DNA from: CAYZIC01 sp964478335
GTDB taxonomy: Bacteria > Verrucomicrobiota > Kiritimatiellia > RFP12 > DVOR01
Assembly (NCBI GenBank): GCA_964478335.1
Contig: CAYZIC010000001.1
Location: forward strand, 15,592-79,591
Length of the DNA: 64,000 bases
Direction: 5' to 3'
Part shown: piece after piece, positions 17,412-26,447 of the stretch
Layout of the letters: each line of letters starts with the position of its first letter
Numbering within the stretch: position 1 is the first letter of the stretch
The notes under the pieces: model-generated
The model's input: the letters and a program-made list of their open reading frames with translations, nothing else
Database searches by the model: none
What the model was told of the DNA's origin: nothing
Program-made: the position numbers and the translations under genes

Positions 17412-20400
17412 ATGAAAACTAAATTATTTAAACCATTACTCGCATGTGCTATTGTCTTGGCTATAGTGGGTGCGATTTTTGCCTACATTCGTTATGCGGC
17501 ACCTACTCGCATCGCCTTTGTTGGATATCCTGAGTATATGATTGCACAATCTTTGGATCAGCAGATTGACCCTGAGACGCAAGTCGATGTTGTTAAGTGG
17601 ACAGAAAAGTCAGGTGCCGAGCTGCGTCACTATGATGCTATGATTTTCTTTGGTATGGGGCTTAAGTTTACCCCAGAGCAAGAGGTTATGATCAAATCGT
17701 TAAAAGCACCCCTATACGTAACTGCATCGACACGTCCCGAAACAAAACTGGACACCTTTACCCCAGAGCAGTCAAAGCAAGTCCAAGCCTATTTGGGTGG
17801 TGGGCAGGCTAACTTTAAAGAGCTCCTACGCTACCTACGCTACACGGTCGATGGTAAGCGCATCAATGCTATTGCACCAAAGGCCCCCATTAAGATTGAG
17901 CATAAGCCATTTTTTCATGTCAAAGACCAAGATCAGTTTGCCAATTATGACGACTATATGGACTTTTACAAAAAGAGCGGTCGATATAATGCCTCGCATC
18001 CCACAGTCTGTATCCTCAGTGGTAATGGCGGGGGCGCACTTGAGATGCTGATTGATGCCTTTGAAAAACGTAACTTTAATGTCATAGGCACCTCGCTCTT
18101 TGGTTCTTTCCTTGAGGAAATGCAAAAAATAAAACCTGACCTTTTAATCTATCAGCCACACGGACGCATTGGTCGCGGTGACCCAGACAAAACCTATGAG
18201 CTACTCAAGACGCTTAATGTCCCGTTACTCTGCCCAATCAAAGTCGGTCAACCCTATGATGAGTATCTCAAAGATCAGCGAGGGATGACTGGGGGGATGC
18301 TCAGTCAGAGCATCACGATGCCAGAGCTTGATGGCGGCATTGTCCCCTACGTCCTCTCCGCTCTTTACAAAAATAAACGAGGTCTTTATGTCTATAAAAT
18401 GATTCCTGAGCGCCTCGAACGCTTTACTGAAATGGCCGTCAAACTCGTCGCGCTTAAGCGCAAGGCAAACTTTGACAAACGCATTGGTATCATTTATTAC
18501 AAGGGACCAGGCAAAAACTCTACTGAAGCAGGCAGCATCGAGGTTGGAGATTCAATGCTCAATACCCTCCGCTATCTCAAAGAGCAAGGTTATGATACTG
18601 GAGACTTGCCCAAGTCTGTCGCCGCACTCCAAGAGCAGATCCAGCAAAATGGTGCCAATTTCAATACGTATGCCGCAGGTGCAAGAGAACGCTTTGTCAA
18701 GGAGGCCTCCATCCAAACGATTTCACCTGACACCTTTGCAAAGTGGGTCAAAAAAGCAATGCCAGATGACCTCTATGATGAGGTACGCAAACAATATGGC
18801 GACTTCCCAGGACAGTATTATGATGATGGACAAGGTAATCTCGCTCTCAGCCAGCTACGATTTGGTAAAATTGTCCTCATGCCACAAAGTGCCGCAGGTA
18901 TCGGTAGCGATGATAATAAAATCGTGCATGGTGTCAAAATGGCACCTCCACACCATTACATTACCACCTATCTCTATCTCCAAAATAACGTTGATGCCAT
19001 TATCCACTTTGGCACACACGGCAGCTTAGAGTTTACCCCGTGGAAACAAGTCGCCCTCTCCTCATACGATTGGCCTGATGTCTTAATTGGATCGCTCCCA
19101 CATTTCTATCTCTACGTCTGTAATAACATCGGTGAGGCTATTATCGCCAAGCGCCGTAGCTATGCCACAATGATGACACACCTCACGCCGCCTTTTATGC
19201 GTGCTGACGGATATGGCGAGCTCAATCAGCTAGACGAAAAAATCCACTTCTACGCCAGCTGCGAGAATAGCGAGCTTAAGGCTGAATATGAAAAATCCAT
19301 CATTGCTGTCGCCAAAGCTGAAAAATACGATGTCGACCTTAAGCTCTCTGACGACTTCCAAAAAGGCACCCTTACCCCAGAGGACTTCACCCGTCTACAT
19401 GACTTTATTCATGAAATCAAGCTCTCCAAAGTCAATCGTGGCCTTTATGTGATTGGCAGACCTTATACCCAAGAGGAGGCTCAAGAGACTGCGGGGCTCA
19501 TGCTCGTCGATGTCATCGCTGATCAACTCTTTAAAAATGACCTGACAGCGGGTAAAGTCCGCGAGGAGCAGCGCGATCAAGCTGGATTCTTTGAGCATCG
19601 CTACCGTGCCGCTGCACAAAAGCGCATCACAGACATCTTTGCAAACCCAGACCGCTACCGCGATGGTAAGCTGAGTGTCAGACCGGCAGAAACCAAACCT
19701 GTCAAACCACACAAGATGCCAACTGCGACTATGTCCAAGAAAAAGCACCCCTCTGCAGTACCAGCCAATATACCCGCTGCAATGAAAAAAATGATGGCTG
19801 CAAGGCAAGCTCCCCAAGCACCCAAACCTCAGCCCACCATTGAGCAACAGACCCTCAAGGCAAAAGATGACCTCCTCATCTCTACTCCTCTTGAGCTCAA
19901 GACCATTGCCAATGCCCTCAATGGAGGATACATTATCCCAACATCAGGAGGTGACCCAATCGGCAATCCCGCCTGCGTACCTACGGGTAAAAATATGTAT
20001 GGTATCGACCCTGAGCGCACCCCTACCAAAGAAAGCTTCGCCCTCGGCAAAAAGCTTGCCAAGCAGCTGATTCAAGCCAAGATTAAAGCCACTGGCAACT
20101 TCCCCAAAAAAGTAGCCTTTTCACTCTGGGGGGGCGAATTTATTCGTACACAGGGATCTGATATCGGTGAAATCTTTTATTTACTCGGGTGTGAGCCTAT
20201 TTGGGATATGCGTGGCACCGTCAACGACGTACGACTGATCCCAATTGATCAACTCAAGCGTCCCCGTATCGATGTCATTGTACAGACCTCTGGGCAATTT
20301 CGAGGCGTTGCAACCAGTCGCATGCGCCTCATTGACAAAGCTGTCAAGCTCGCAGCTACTGACCCAGATACGCCTGATGCCAACAATTACGTTAAAGAGG

Positions 20401-21494
20401 GCTCTAGCATCATCGCTAAGTCTCTCATCAAAGCAGGCCTCACCCCAGAGAAAGCAAAAGCACTCGCCGATGCACGACTCTTTGGTGGAGTGGGTGGCAA
20501 CTATGGCACCAATGCTCAAGGTATGATTCAATCTGGAGGCAAATGGGATGATCCAGACATTATTGGTGAGCTATACCTCAATAACATGGGTGCCCTGTAT
20601 ACCGATGACCACTGGGGAGAATTTGTGCCTGGTGCCTTCCGCGCGGCTGTACAAAATACCGATACTATCGTCCAATCCATCTCATCAAACTCATGGGGGA
20701 CTCTTTCACTCGATCACGTCTATGAGTTTACTGGTGGTCTCAGCAGAGCTATTAAGACTGCAACTGGCAAAGATCCTGATGCCTACTTTAATAATATGCG
20801 CACGCCTGGACGAGCCAAAGTGCAAGAAGCTGGCGAAGCAATCATGATCGAGGCTCGCGCATCTGTCCTCAATCCCAAATACCTTAAGGAAATGATGCAA
20901 GAGGGACCGGGCGGGGCAAGCCACTTCGCTGCCGTTTTCCAAAATACATTTGGGTGGGAAGTCACCAAGCCGGACCTACTCGATCAACACCTCTGGGACG
21001 AGTATAAAAATGTCTTCATCGACGACGAACACAAACTTGGCATGCAAGAGTACTTTAATAAAAAGAATCCATATGCTTATCAAGAAATGACCGGTGTCAT
21101 GCTCGAATCTGTCCGTAAAGGATATTGGCAACCCAATGAGCAAACCATCAACAAGATCGCAAATATACACGCTGAGCTCGTTCGCAAGCATGGTGCTGGA
21201 TGTAGTGGCTTTGTCTGTGACAATCCCAAACTACGCAAGATGATCGAAGCCGCCATCAAAGACCCACAAACGAAAGCCGACTACCAAAAAGCAATCAAAG
21301 AGGTCTTAGGGACTACCAAGAAACCAAAATCCCAAAAGGATAAGGATGTTAAAGGGCAAGTCCTTAAAGAACAAAAGATCACTCCAGATCAAGTTACCAA
21401 TAAAAACGAAAAAGCGATTTACGTAATAGGTGGCCTCGTCTTGCTAGCCATCCTACTCGTGCTGACAGGCACACGACGAAGCCGAGCCAAATAA
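17412..21494 (+). CDS. Membrane-anchored CobN-family chelatase, HmuS-like
   Basis: This 1360-residue protein belongs to the CobN/BchH family, large subunits that insert or remove metals in tetrapyrroles. Family motifs seen are HFGTHGSLEF, GKNMYGIDPERTPT and PRIDVIVQTSGQFRG. I chose ATG at 17412 (AAGGAGA 11 bases upstream) over an ORF start inside the previous gene. Unlike cytosolic CobN it has a membrane helix at each end (about residues 5-28 and the last 30). That, and the DUF2162, ExbB-like and DUF2149 neighbours, match HmuS-type proteins, which act in anaerobic heme iron release. A Pro/Lys-rich insert lies near residues 770-815. Cobalt or magnesium chelation remains possible. Confidence 0.85.
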   Translation: MKTKLFKPLLACAIVLAIVGAIFAYIRYAAPTRIAFVGYPEYMIAQSLDQQIDPETQVDVVKWTEKSGAELRHYDAMIFFGMGLKFTPEQEVMIKSLKAPLYVTASTRPETKLDTFTPEQSKQVQAYLGGGQANFKELLRYLRYTVDGKRINAIAPKAPIKIEHKPFFHVKDQDQFANYDDYMDFYKKSGRYNASHPTVCILSGNGGGALEMLIDAFEKRNFNVIGTSLFGSFLEEMQKIKPDLLIYQPHGRIGRGDPDKTYELLKTLNVPLLCPIKVGQPYDEYLKDQRGMTGGMLSQSITMPELDGGIVPYVLSALYKNKRGLYVYKMIPERLERFTEMAVKLVALKRKANFDKRIGIIYYKGPGKNSTEAGSIEVGDSMLNTLRYLKEQGYDTGDLPKSVAALQEQIQQNGANFNTYAAGARERFVKEASIQTISPDTFAKWVKKAMPDDLYDEVRKQYGDFPGQYYDDGQGNLALSQLRFGKIVLMPQSAAGIGSDDNKIVHGVKMAPPHHYITTYLYLQNNVDAIIHFGTHGSLEFTPWKQVALSSYDWPDVLIGSLPHFYLYVCNNIGEAIIAKRRSYATMMTHLTPPFMRADGYGELNQLDEKIHFYASCENSELKAEYEKSIIAVAKAEKYDVDLKLSDDFQKGTLTPEDFTRLHDFIHEIKLSKVNRGLYVIGRPYTQEEAQETAGLMLVDVIADQLFKNDLTAGKVREEQRDQAGFFEHRYRAAAQKRITDIFANPDRYRDGKLSVRPAETKPVKPHKMPTATMSKKKHPSAVPANIPAAMKKMMAARQAPQAPKPQPTIEQQTLKAKDDLLISTPLELKTIANALNGGYIIPTSGGDPIGNPACVPTGKNMYGIDPERTPTKESFALGKKLAKQLIQAKIKATGNFPKKVAFSLWGGEFIRTQGSDIGEIFYLLGCEPIWDMRGTVNDVRLIPIDQLKRPRIDVIVQTSGQFRGVATSRMRLIDKAVKLAATDPDTPDANNYVKEGSSIIAKSLIKAGLTPEKAKALADARLFGGVGGNYGTNAQGMIQSGGKWDDPDIIGELYLNNMGALYTDDHWGEFVPGAFRAAVQNTDTIVQSISSNSWGTLSLDHVYEFTGGLSRAIKTATGKDPDAYFNNMRTPGRAKVQEAGEAIMIEARASVLNPKYLKEMMQEGPGGASHFAAVFQNTFGWEVTKPDLLDQHLWDEYKNVFIDDEHKLGMQEYFNKKNPYAYQEMTGVMLESVRKGYWQPNEQTINKIANIHAELVRKHGAGCSGFVCDNPKLRKMIEAAIKDPQTKADYQKAIKEVLGTTKKPKSQKDKDVKGQVLKEQKITPDQVTNKNEKAIYVIGGLVLLAILLVLTGTRRSRAK

Positions 21495-21546
21495 TACATT
21501 ATCAAGCAATGAGCTTGATAAAAAGTCACCCTGTCATCTGATCCCC

Positions 21547-21586
21547 AAAGTCCCAACTTGCGACTTGTCGCAAGTTGGGACTTTTT
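21547..21586 (+). terminator. Strong Rho-independent terminator after the chelatase
   Basis: A perfect 18-pair stem (arm 21547-21564, pairing with 21567-21584, TT loop) runs into TTTTT. It closes the DUF2162-to-chelatase operon. Confidence 0.9.
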
Positions 21587-21686
21587 ATTGTGCACCCCTT
21601 AAGGGAGGATTAAATGGACGACTGTCTACATTCCTGCGGCGCAAGCCCCTCCTATTCACCAGGAGGCTACTTCTCCTACCTATTTT

Positions 21687-21710
21687 ACCCATTAAAATTA
21701 AACAAGAGCC
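21687..21710 (-). repeat. ISL3-family-like terminal repeat, orphan right end
   Basis: This 24-base sequence, read on the minus strand as GGCTCTTGTTTAATTT plus AATGGGT, resembles the terminal inverted repeats of ISL3-type elements. Related copies lie at 21720, 22052 and 22301. It ends about nine bases before the next copy. Confidence 0.5.
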
Positions 21711-21828
21711 TAACAAATCGCCTCTTGTGCGATTATAGTGGGTGACAGAGCAAAGAGCAGACCCCATGCCACGCCTGAGACCGAGACCAGTACTACCCCG
21801 CCCCATGATCCATTGCAATGGGATTACA

Positions 21829-21912
21829 ATTTGCCTTGCAATCCATTGATCATTTGCCTTGTAACCCAAAAGACGAATGCCTTGCAACCCAAAAGAAGAA
21901 TGCCTTGCAACC
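21829..21912 (+). repeat. Four imperfect short tandem repeats (TGCCTTGCAACCC type)
   Basis: The core TTGCCTTG(C/T)AA(C/T)CC occurs four times with spacing of about 23 bases, the last two copies being nearly identical (ATGCCTTGCAACCCAAAAGA). It lies inside the decayed insertion-sequence region. No function is evident. Confidence 0.5.
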
Positions 21913-22089
21913 TATTTATGACACCTTAGCAGACAGAGAGTAAAACAGCACCATCGACACCGTCACCCAGACGGAGTCGACAGATTATTGCCATTCGATT
22001 AATCGCACCCTTAAGGATTTTTGAGGGTGGGCACTGGGGAGAGTACGTCCAACCCATTAAAATCGAACAAGATCCGAATGGTTAAGCAA

Positions 22090-22351
22090 CCATCGATCGA
22101 TCGTTTTATTAAAACGCTAAGAAAGCACTTCAAGAGGTATCATTCAATACTTTAACAGCTATATTACCAATGCAATTACCGAGGGTTTTAACTCTAAGAT
22201 TCAAAACCTAAAGGCCAATGCAAAAGGCTTTCGTAACTTTGAAAACTACAGGACTACAATCCTATTCTTTTGTGGAAAACTGGACCTAAGACCACATTTT
22301 ACCCATCAAAATCACACAAGAGCCAAAAAACTTAAAAAAACGGCAACTTAG
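22090..22351 (+). pseudogene. ISL3-family transposase C-terminal remnant
   Basis: Two frames joined by a one-base shift near 22138 read SIDRFIKTLRKHFKR and then IIQYFNSYITNAITEGFN, followed by SKIQNLKANAKGFRNFENY and ending near FFCGKLDL. This is the conserved C-terminal end of ISL3-type (IS204/IS1001) transposases, including the catalytic Glu in the AITEGFNS motif. The N-terminal 300 or so residues are missing, so it is inactive. The coding stop is at 22349-22351, and the right terminal repeat lies within the last codons. Confidence 0.8.
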
Positions 22352-22454
22352 TTATTTTTATTGTTGATTTTATTATATTGTTTTGCTATCCAAAAAGTAG
22401 CTTGTGAAACATATTTCGAAGGAATAACATTCTTCATTAACTGTTGGAGGTAGT

Positions 22455-23606
22455 ATGAAGTCCATTATTCTGTCACTCTTAATATCTGCTCTTACCTATC
22501 AAGTCTTGCACGCAGATTGGCCGTTAAAAGCCTACAAGATTTGTTGGGATTGTGGAGAGGGAATCCCAGCTGGTCAGACCACGTGCCCTTGCAAGCAAGG
22601 TGCTCGCAGACCATCCTCCCCTGCTACCAAGCAAGCACATCTGGCTCCCAATCGGCAAAAGTCAACCGCATCAAAAGACACATACAAACCGGCCTCCCAG
22701 GAAACCCTCTGCATTTCAGCCCCCAATCTGCCGTCAACACCTCCTAAGGGACGCTTTGTCAAAATTACGATTCCGAATGGTGGCCCCCTGTCATTAGCAG
22801 AGGTCGAGGTCATCTCTAATGGTGTCAATGTCGCACGACAAGGCACCGCAACGCAAAGCACAACGGGATACAATGCTCACCCCAACTTAGCGATTGATGG
22901 CTGCAATGATGGATTTTTCGCGCACGGCTCCGCGACTCACACCTATAATAGAGACAAGTCTCCTTATTGGCAACTCGACCTCAAGCAGGCCTACCCCATT
23001 GAGAAAATTGTCATCTGGAATCGTAATGATCGCGGTTGCTCCAAACGGCTCGCCAACTACACCGTTACCATCAGCGATGACAAGCACGCTGTGGTCTGGG
23101 GTGGGAAACTGATTCCCCACGCTGCAATTTATGACACGCATATCCCCACCACAACCAAGCAAACGTATCAGCCTGCAAAGATGCGTCTACCTCAATATAT
23201 TCGCATTTCACTCCCCCACCGAGGTATTATCTCCCTGGCGGAGATCGAAGTATTCTCCAATGGGGTCAATGTCGCTGGGAGCGGTACAGTACGTCAAAGT
23301 AGCACCTATATGATAGGCCAAGCCAAGCTCGCTATTGATGGCAACAAAAACGGCGACTATAACAAGGCTCTGTCTCACACACACCATGGAGACCCCAGCT
23401 CGACGCCCTATTGGCAACTAGCCCTAAAAGGCCCCATGCCCATTGAGAAGATCGTCATTTGGAATCGTTCAGACCCCGGTCTACACTCGCGACTCAACGG
23501 CATGCTCCTCACAATCCTAGATCGTGACTTTAAGCCAATCTGGCAAGAGGCGGTGGAGAAACCATCTCAATTTGACACGGTCTTTACATTTCAACCCAAA
23601 AGGTAG
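22455..23606 (+). CDS. Secreted protein with two F5/8-type (galactose-binding-like) domains
   Basis: A signal peptide (about residues 1-21) is followed by a small Cys-rich zinc-ribbon-like stretch (CWDCGEGIPAGQTTCPC), a linker and two related beta-rich repeats of about 130 residues each. Both repeats have SLAEVEV/SLAEIEV, SNGVNVA, AIDG and IEKIVIWNR, typical of discoidin or F5/8-type C domains that bind carbohydrate or lipid at cell surfaces. The start at 22455 has GGAGG seven bases upstream. It probably works in the envelope or outside the cell. The zinc-ribbon before such domains is unusual. The AT-rich gap upstream (22350-22440) could hold its promoter, but I cannot fix one. Confidence 0.8.
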   Translation: MKSIILSLLISALTYQVLHADWPLKAYKICWDCGEGIPAGQTTCPCKQGARRPSSPATKQAHLAPNRQKSTASKDTYKPASQETLCISAPNLPSTPPKGRFVKITIPNGGPLSLAEVEVISNGVNVARQGTATQSTTGYNAHPNLAIDGCNDGFFAHGSATHTYNRDKSPYWQLDLKQAYPIEKIVIWNRNDRGCSKRLANYTVTISDDKHAVVWGGKLIPHAAIYDTHIPTTTKQTYQPAKMRLPQYIRISLPHRGIISLAEIEVFSNGVNVAGSGTVRQSSTYMIGQAKLAIDGNKNGDYNKALSHTHHGDPSSTPYWQLALKGPMPIEKIVIWNRSDPGLHSRLNGMLLTILDRDFKPIWQEAVEKPSQFDTVFTFQPKR

Positions 23607-23635
23607 GTGAGACGCTTGCTCCTCTGTACAAGGTG

Positions 23636-24697
23636 ATGGTCACCCCCAAAAAACGCCCAGTTGCGCAGGACTCCCCACGCCCAAAGAGTGTCGATGCGGT
23701 GCCCTCCCATCAACCCGCTCCCAAAGCCACAAAACAAAAGATACACAAGAAATATTTATCCACCTTTAGGCAGACACTGAATAAAGCAAGCCGTCTCTTT
23801 GTGCAAACGAGGTCACCTTTTGAGAAGTTTCTCTACGCCTGTCAGATACGGGGTATCTATGCCGCACTGGATGCCACCAAACACTACGAGGCGGTTAATC
23901 ATTTAATCGAAACCACGCTCCTGCAAAAGATCAAGCACGGCTACTTACCATGCGAAAAGTGTCACGGCAAAGGCTATTTTGGCTCCAACGCTAAGTCAAG
24001 CCAATGTAAAATCTGTAATGGCAGAGGCTATCGTTCCCTTAAATTGGTTGAGTATGATGCGCCTATTTTGATTCAGGGGTGGCAAGACGCAATCAAAACG
24101 ATCTCGGCTAAATTAAAATCAGCGTCAACCAATCAGAGCTACTCCTCAGAAAATGTGACCTACCCAAAGGATATCATCTATGACCATCAATCTACATCTG
24201 GAAAGCTCTTCACTCAATTGACTCAGAGCGCTCTGGTAATCTGCCCAACATGCCATGGTGGTAAGATTATCTACTGTACAAAATGTAACAATTCGGGGAA
24301 GATTAATTGTTACGAGTGTGGCGGACGGGGCTATCAAAAGACATGCAGCTGCCGGTACAGATGTAATCACTGCGAGGGCAAAGGTAAGATAAAATGTTCG
24401 CGCTGCCCACCGCTGAGAGGATCTATTTGCAAGTCGTGCTCTGGTGCGGGATTTCGACCTGCTTGCACGCAGTGCAACGGTACAGGGTTGATATTGTGCA
24501 CGAGCTGCAACAATACCAACCCCCACTGCAGCAAATGCAGGGGCACAGGCTTTGTATTATGCAGGAAATGTAATGGTGCTGCTACCGCGCGCACTAATCT
24601 TGGCGCAAGGCACCAAGGATTTTGCGAGCTTGAGCCAGGTTGTAGCGTTCGGCTTGGGCTTGCCCCCCTCGTAAGCAGAGGGCGCTGTCTGCAATGA
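23636..24697 (+). CDS. Protein with twelve CxxC zinc-finger motifs of DnaJ type
   Basis: After about 105 mostly basic residues, the protein carries CxxC motifs in DnaJ-like CxxCxGxG form: CEKCHGKG (about residue 107), CKICNGRG and, after a gap, CPTC, CTKC, CYEC, CNHC, CSRC, CKSC, CTQC, CTSC, CSKC and CRKC. DnaJ has only four, so this is an expanded zinc-finger scaffold. No J domain is present. The last 35 or so residues overlap a leftward gene (24594-24959), read as its antisense, and lose the zinc-finger pattern, so the native C-terminus may have been cut by a rearrangement. It might hold a protein or nucleic acid partner. The function is unknown. Confidence 0.65.
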   Translation: MVTPKKRPVAQDSPRPKSVDAVPSHQPAPKATKQKIHKKYLSTFRQTLNKASRLFVQTRSPFEKFLYACQIRGIYAALDATKHYEAVNHLIETTLLQKIKHGYLPCEKCHGKGYFGSNAKSSQCKICNGRGYRSLKLVEYDAPILIQGWQDAIKTISAKLKSASTNQSYSSENVTYPKDIIYDHQSTSGKLFTQLTQSALVICPTCHGGKIIYCTKCNNSGKINCYECGGRGYQKTCSCRYRCNHCEGKGKIKCSRCPPLRGSICKSCSGAGFRPACTQCNGTGLILCTSCNNTNPHCSKCRGTGFVLCRKCNGAATARTNLGARHQGFCELEPGCSVRLGLAPLVSRGRCLQ

Positions 24698-24959
24698 GAA
24701 TGAGTGGGGCGAGCCAGAGACCGTAGGGCAAGCTGATGGCTGCGCTGAGCACGGCGCTCCAAGTCAGTGTGAAGCGGACGGTGCGCCCTAAATAGAGGTT
24801 GGCAAGGGCGAGGGGGAAACAGGCGAGCACGGTAAAGGTGTCGGGGGATTTGAAGCGGCGTTGGGTTTCTCGATAATAGATGGCTTGCTGCTCTTGGGGT
24901 AAGCTCTGGGCTTGCTTGGCAAGGGCTGCCAAGGCGGCATAAATCTCGGTCAAGGTCAT
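24594..24959 (-). CDS. Small membrane protein at the end of the leftward operon
   Basis: The 121-residue protein starts with a helical soluble part (MTLTEIYAALAALAKQAQ), followed by two or three hydrophobic segments (ACFPLALANLYLG, LTWSAVLSAAISLPYGLWLAPLILIAD) and a charged C-terminus. I do not recognise the family. It follows slyX by 27 bases and is probably the last gene of the operon. It converges with and overlaps the zinc-finger gene by about 100 bases. Confidence 0.6.
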   Translation of the reverse strand: MTLTEIYAALAALAKQAQSLPQEQQAIYYRETQRRFKSPDTFTVLACFPLALANLYLGRTVRFTLTWSAVLSAAISLPYGLWLAPLILIADSALCLRGGQAQAERYNLAQARKILGALRQD

Positions 24960-24986
24960 GGGCGTTTATTCCCCTACTTGATGGGC

Positions 24987-25199
24987 TTAGTAGTGTGGGG
25001 GTGGGGTTTCTTCGGCTTGCGCACGAATGGCGGATTCGGTTAGGCGATTTTGGATTTGGGTGACATGGGTAGTGAGCATCTCAATGATGCGGCCTTGGCG
25101 AATGATCTCGGTATTTAAATCGTCAAGGGTGCGGTCTTGGTTGGCAATGATCATCTCGAGATCAATAACGCGAGCTTGCAGGTCGGTGAGGGTTTCCAT
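24987..25199 (-). CDS. slyX: SlyX family protein
   Basis: This 70-residue protein is a coiled coil throughout (LQARVIDLEMIIANQDRTLD) and ends in PPPHY, the typical tail of SlyX proteins. The function of SlyX is not well defined. It lies 26 bases downstream of hydF in the same operon. Confidence 0.8.
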   Translation of the reverse strand: METLTDLQARVIDLEMIIANQDRTLDDLNTEIIRQGRIIEMLTTHVTQIQNRLTESAIRAQAEETPPPHY

Positions 25200-25225
25200 G
25201 GGATGGGGAACTTTCCTAGTGGAGA

Positions 25226-26443
25226 TTAATGGTGGATAAAGGGGGTAATGACGCGGGGTAGGACGCCTTTGATCGCGGAGATGCAGACACCATAATTGGT
25301 GATTGGGACGTGTGCTTCTTGGGCTTGCTTAATGCGCCAGAGCATGAGCGGGCGATTGATCATGCAGCCACCGCAATGAACGATGAGGGCATAGTCAGCG
25401 AGATTGGCGGGGAAGTCTTTGCCCGATACGATGTCAATCTTGATCTTTTTTTGGGTGGAGGCTTGGAGCCAGTTGGGGATTTTGACTCGGCCGATATCCT
25501 CTTGGGTGGCGTGGTGGGTGCAGGCTTCTGCGATGAGGACTTTGTCGCCGTCTTTGAGTGCATGCACGGCTTGCACGCCTGCAATCAATTGCTGGAGATC
25601 GCCTTTGATGCGCGCCATGAGGACAGAGTAGGTCGTACAAGGCACGTCCTCTGGGATGGCGGCGAGGGTTTCTTGGACGACTTGTGAATCGCAGACGACG
25701 AGGTCGGGTTTGCGATTGAGTGCGGCTAGGGTGGCGGCAATCTGGTCGACTTTGACAACGATGCTAATGGTATTTTGGTCTAGGGCATCGCGCAAGGTGA
25801 CGACCTGTGGGACGATGAGTCTACCTTTGGGGGCTTGCGAGTCAATCGGGGTCACTTGCAGGACGAGGTCGCCGGGCTTAATGAGGTCGGCGAGGATGGT
25901 CGGTGGATTGATAAAGGCTGGTGGCATGATGGCGCTAATCGCGGTCTTGAGCTGCGTCAAAAAGGCATCACGATTGGCGGGGTCGGTGGCGGCGACTTGC
26001 AGCACGGTGCCGAGGGGCTGCAGGGCGTCAAGGAGCGTTTGGGTGGGGAGCGTTTCGTCGCAGTGGGTGAGAATGGCGATGGCGGGCTTTTGGGTGGTTT
26101 TGACGAGGCTCAGCCAGTCTCGCACAGCTGGGCTGTCGGGGTCTGTGGTGGTTGCAGGGATGACTCCCAAAAGGATGTCTGCTTGGGCAATCGCTTGGGC
26201 GGTTTTGGCTTCTCTGGCTTGGCCGAGGGTGGTCTGATCGTGCCAGCCGCCGGTATCAAGGAGGAGGATGGGGCCAATTGGAGGCAGCTCCATGGCTTTT
26301 TGCACGAGGTCGGTCGTGGTACCAGCAATGGGGGATGCGATGGAGACATCTTGCCCGGCAATGAGGTTAAGCAGGGTGGATTTACCTGCGTTGGTCTGAC
26401 CAACAAGGGCAAAGGTGAGTCTCTGGGCATTCAGCACGTGCAT
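25226..26443 (-). CDS. hydF: [FeFe]-hydrogenase maturation GTPase HydF
   Basis: HydF is the scaffold on which the diiron part of the hydrogenase active site is built before transfer to the enzyme. The 405-residue protein has a GTPase P-loop GQTNAGKST near the N-terminus, switch region GTTTDLV, and DTGGWHD in place of the usual DxPG. The C-terminal cluster-binding part has CTHH, then HCGGCM, ligands known for HydF. I chose ATG at 26443, because GGAGGA lies seven bases upstream within the end of the TRAP permease gene. HydE, HydG and a hydrogenase are not in the window. Its place behind a TRAP transporter is unusual. Confidence 0.93.
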   Translation of the reverse strand: MHVLNAQRLTFALVGQTNAGKSTLLNLIAGQDVSIASPIAGTTTDLVQKAMELPPIGPILLLDTGGWHDQTTLGQAREAKTAQAIAQADILLGVIPATTTDPDSPAVRDWLSLVKTTQKPAIAILTHCDETLPTQTLLDALQPLGTVLQVAATDPANRDAFLTQLKTAISAIMPPAFINPPTILADLIKPGDLVLQVTPIDSQAPKGRLIVPQVVTLRDALDQNTISIVVKVDQIAATLAALNRKPDLVVCDSQVVQETLAAIPEDVPCTTYSVLMARIKGDLQQLIAGVQAVHALKDGDKVLIAEACTHHATQEDIGRVKIPNWLQASTQKKIKIDIVSGKDFPANLADYALIVHCGGCMINRPLMLWRIKQAQEAHVPITNYGVCISAIKGVLPRVITPFIHH

Positions 26444-26447
26444 CGGG

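Larger units (their letters stand above)
21720..22351 (+). mobile_element. Decayed ISL3-family insertion sequence remnant
   Basis: The segment is bounded on the left by an inverted repeat (21720-21743) that matches the complement of the right repeat at 22301-22324 at about 19 of 24 positions. A further right-end-like copy lies inside it (22052-22075). The right part encodes the C-terminal end of a DDE transposase with a frameshift. The size of about 0.6 kb is under half of a normal ISL3 element, so the middle has been lost. The interior also holds four imperfect copies of a TTGCCTTGCAA-type repeat. Confidence 0.6.

Noticed and set aside
21829..21912. Short repeats considered as a CRISPR array
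   Set aside because: Spacing of about 23 bases leaves no room for spacers, copies are imperfect and no cas gene is near.
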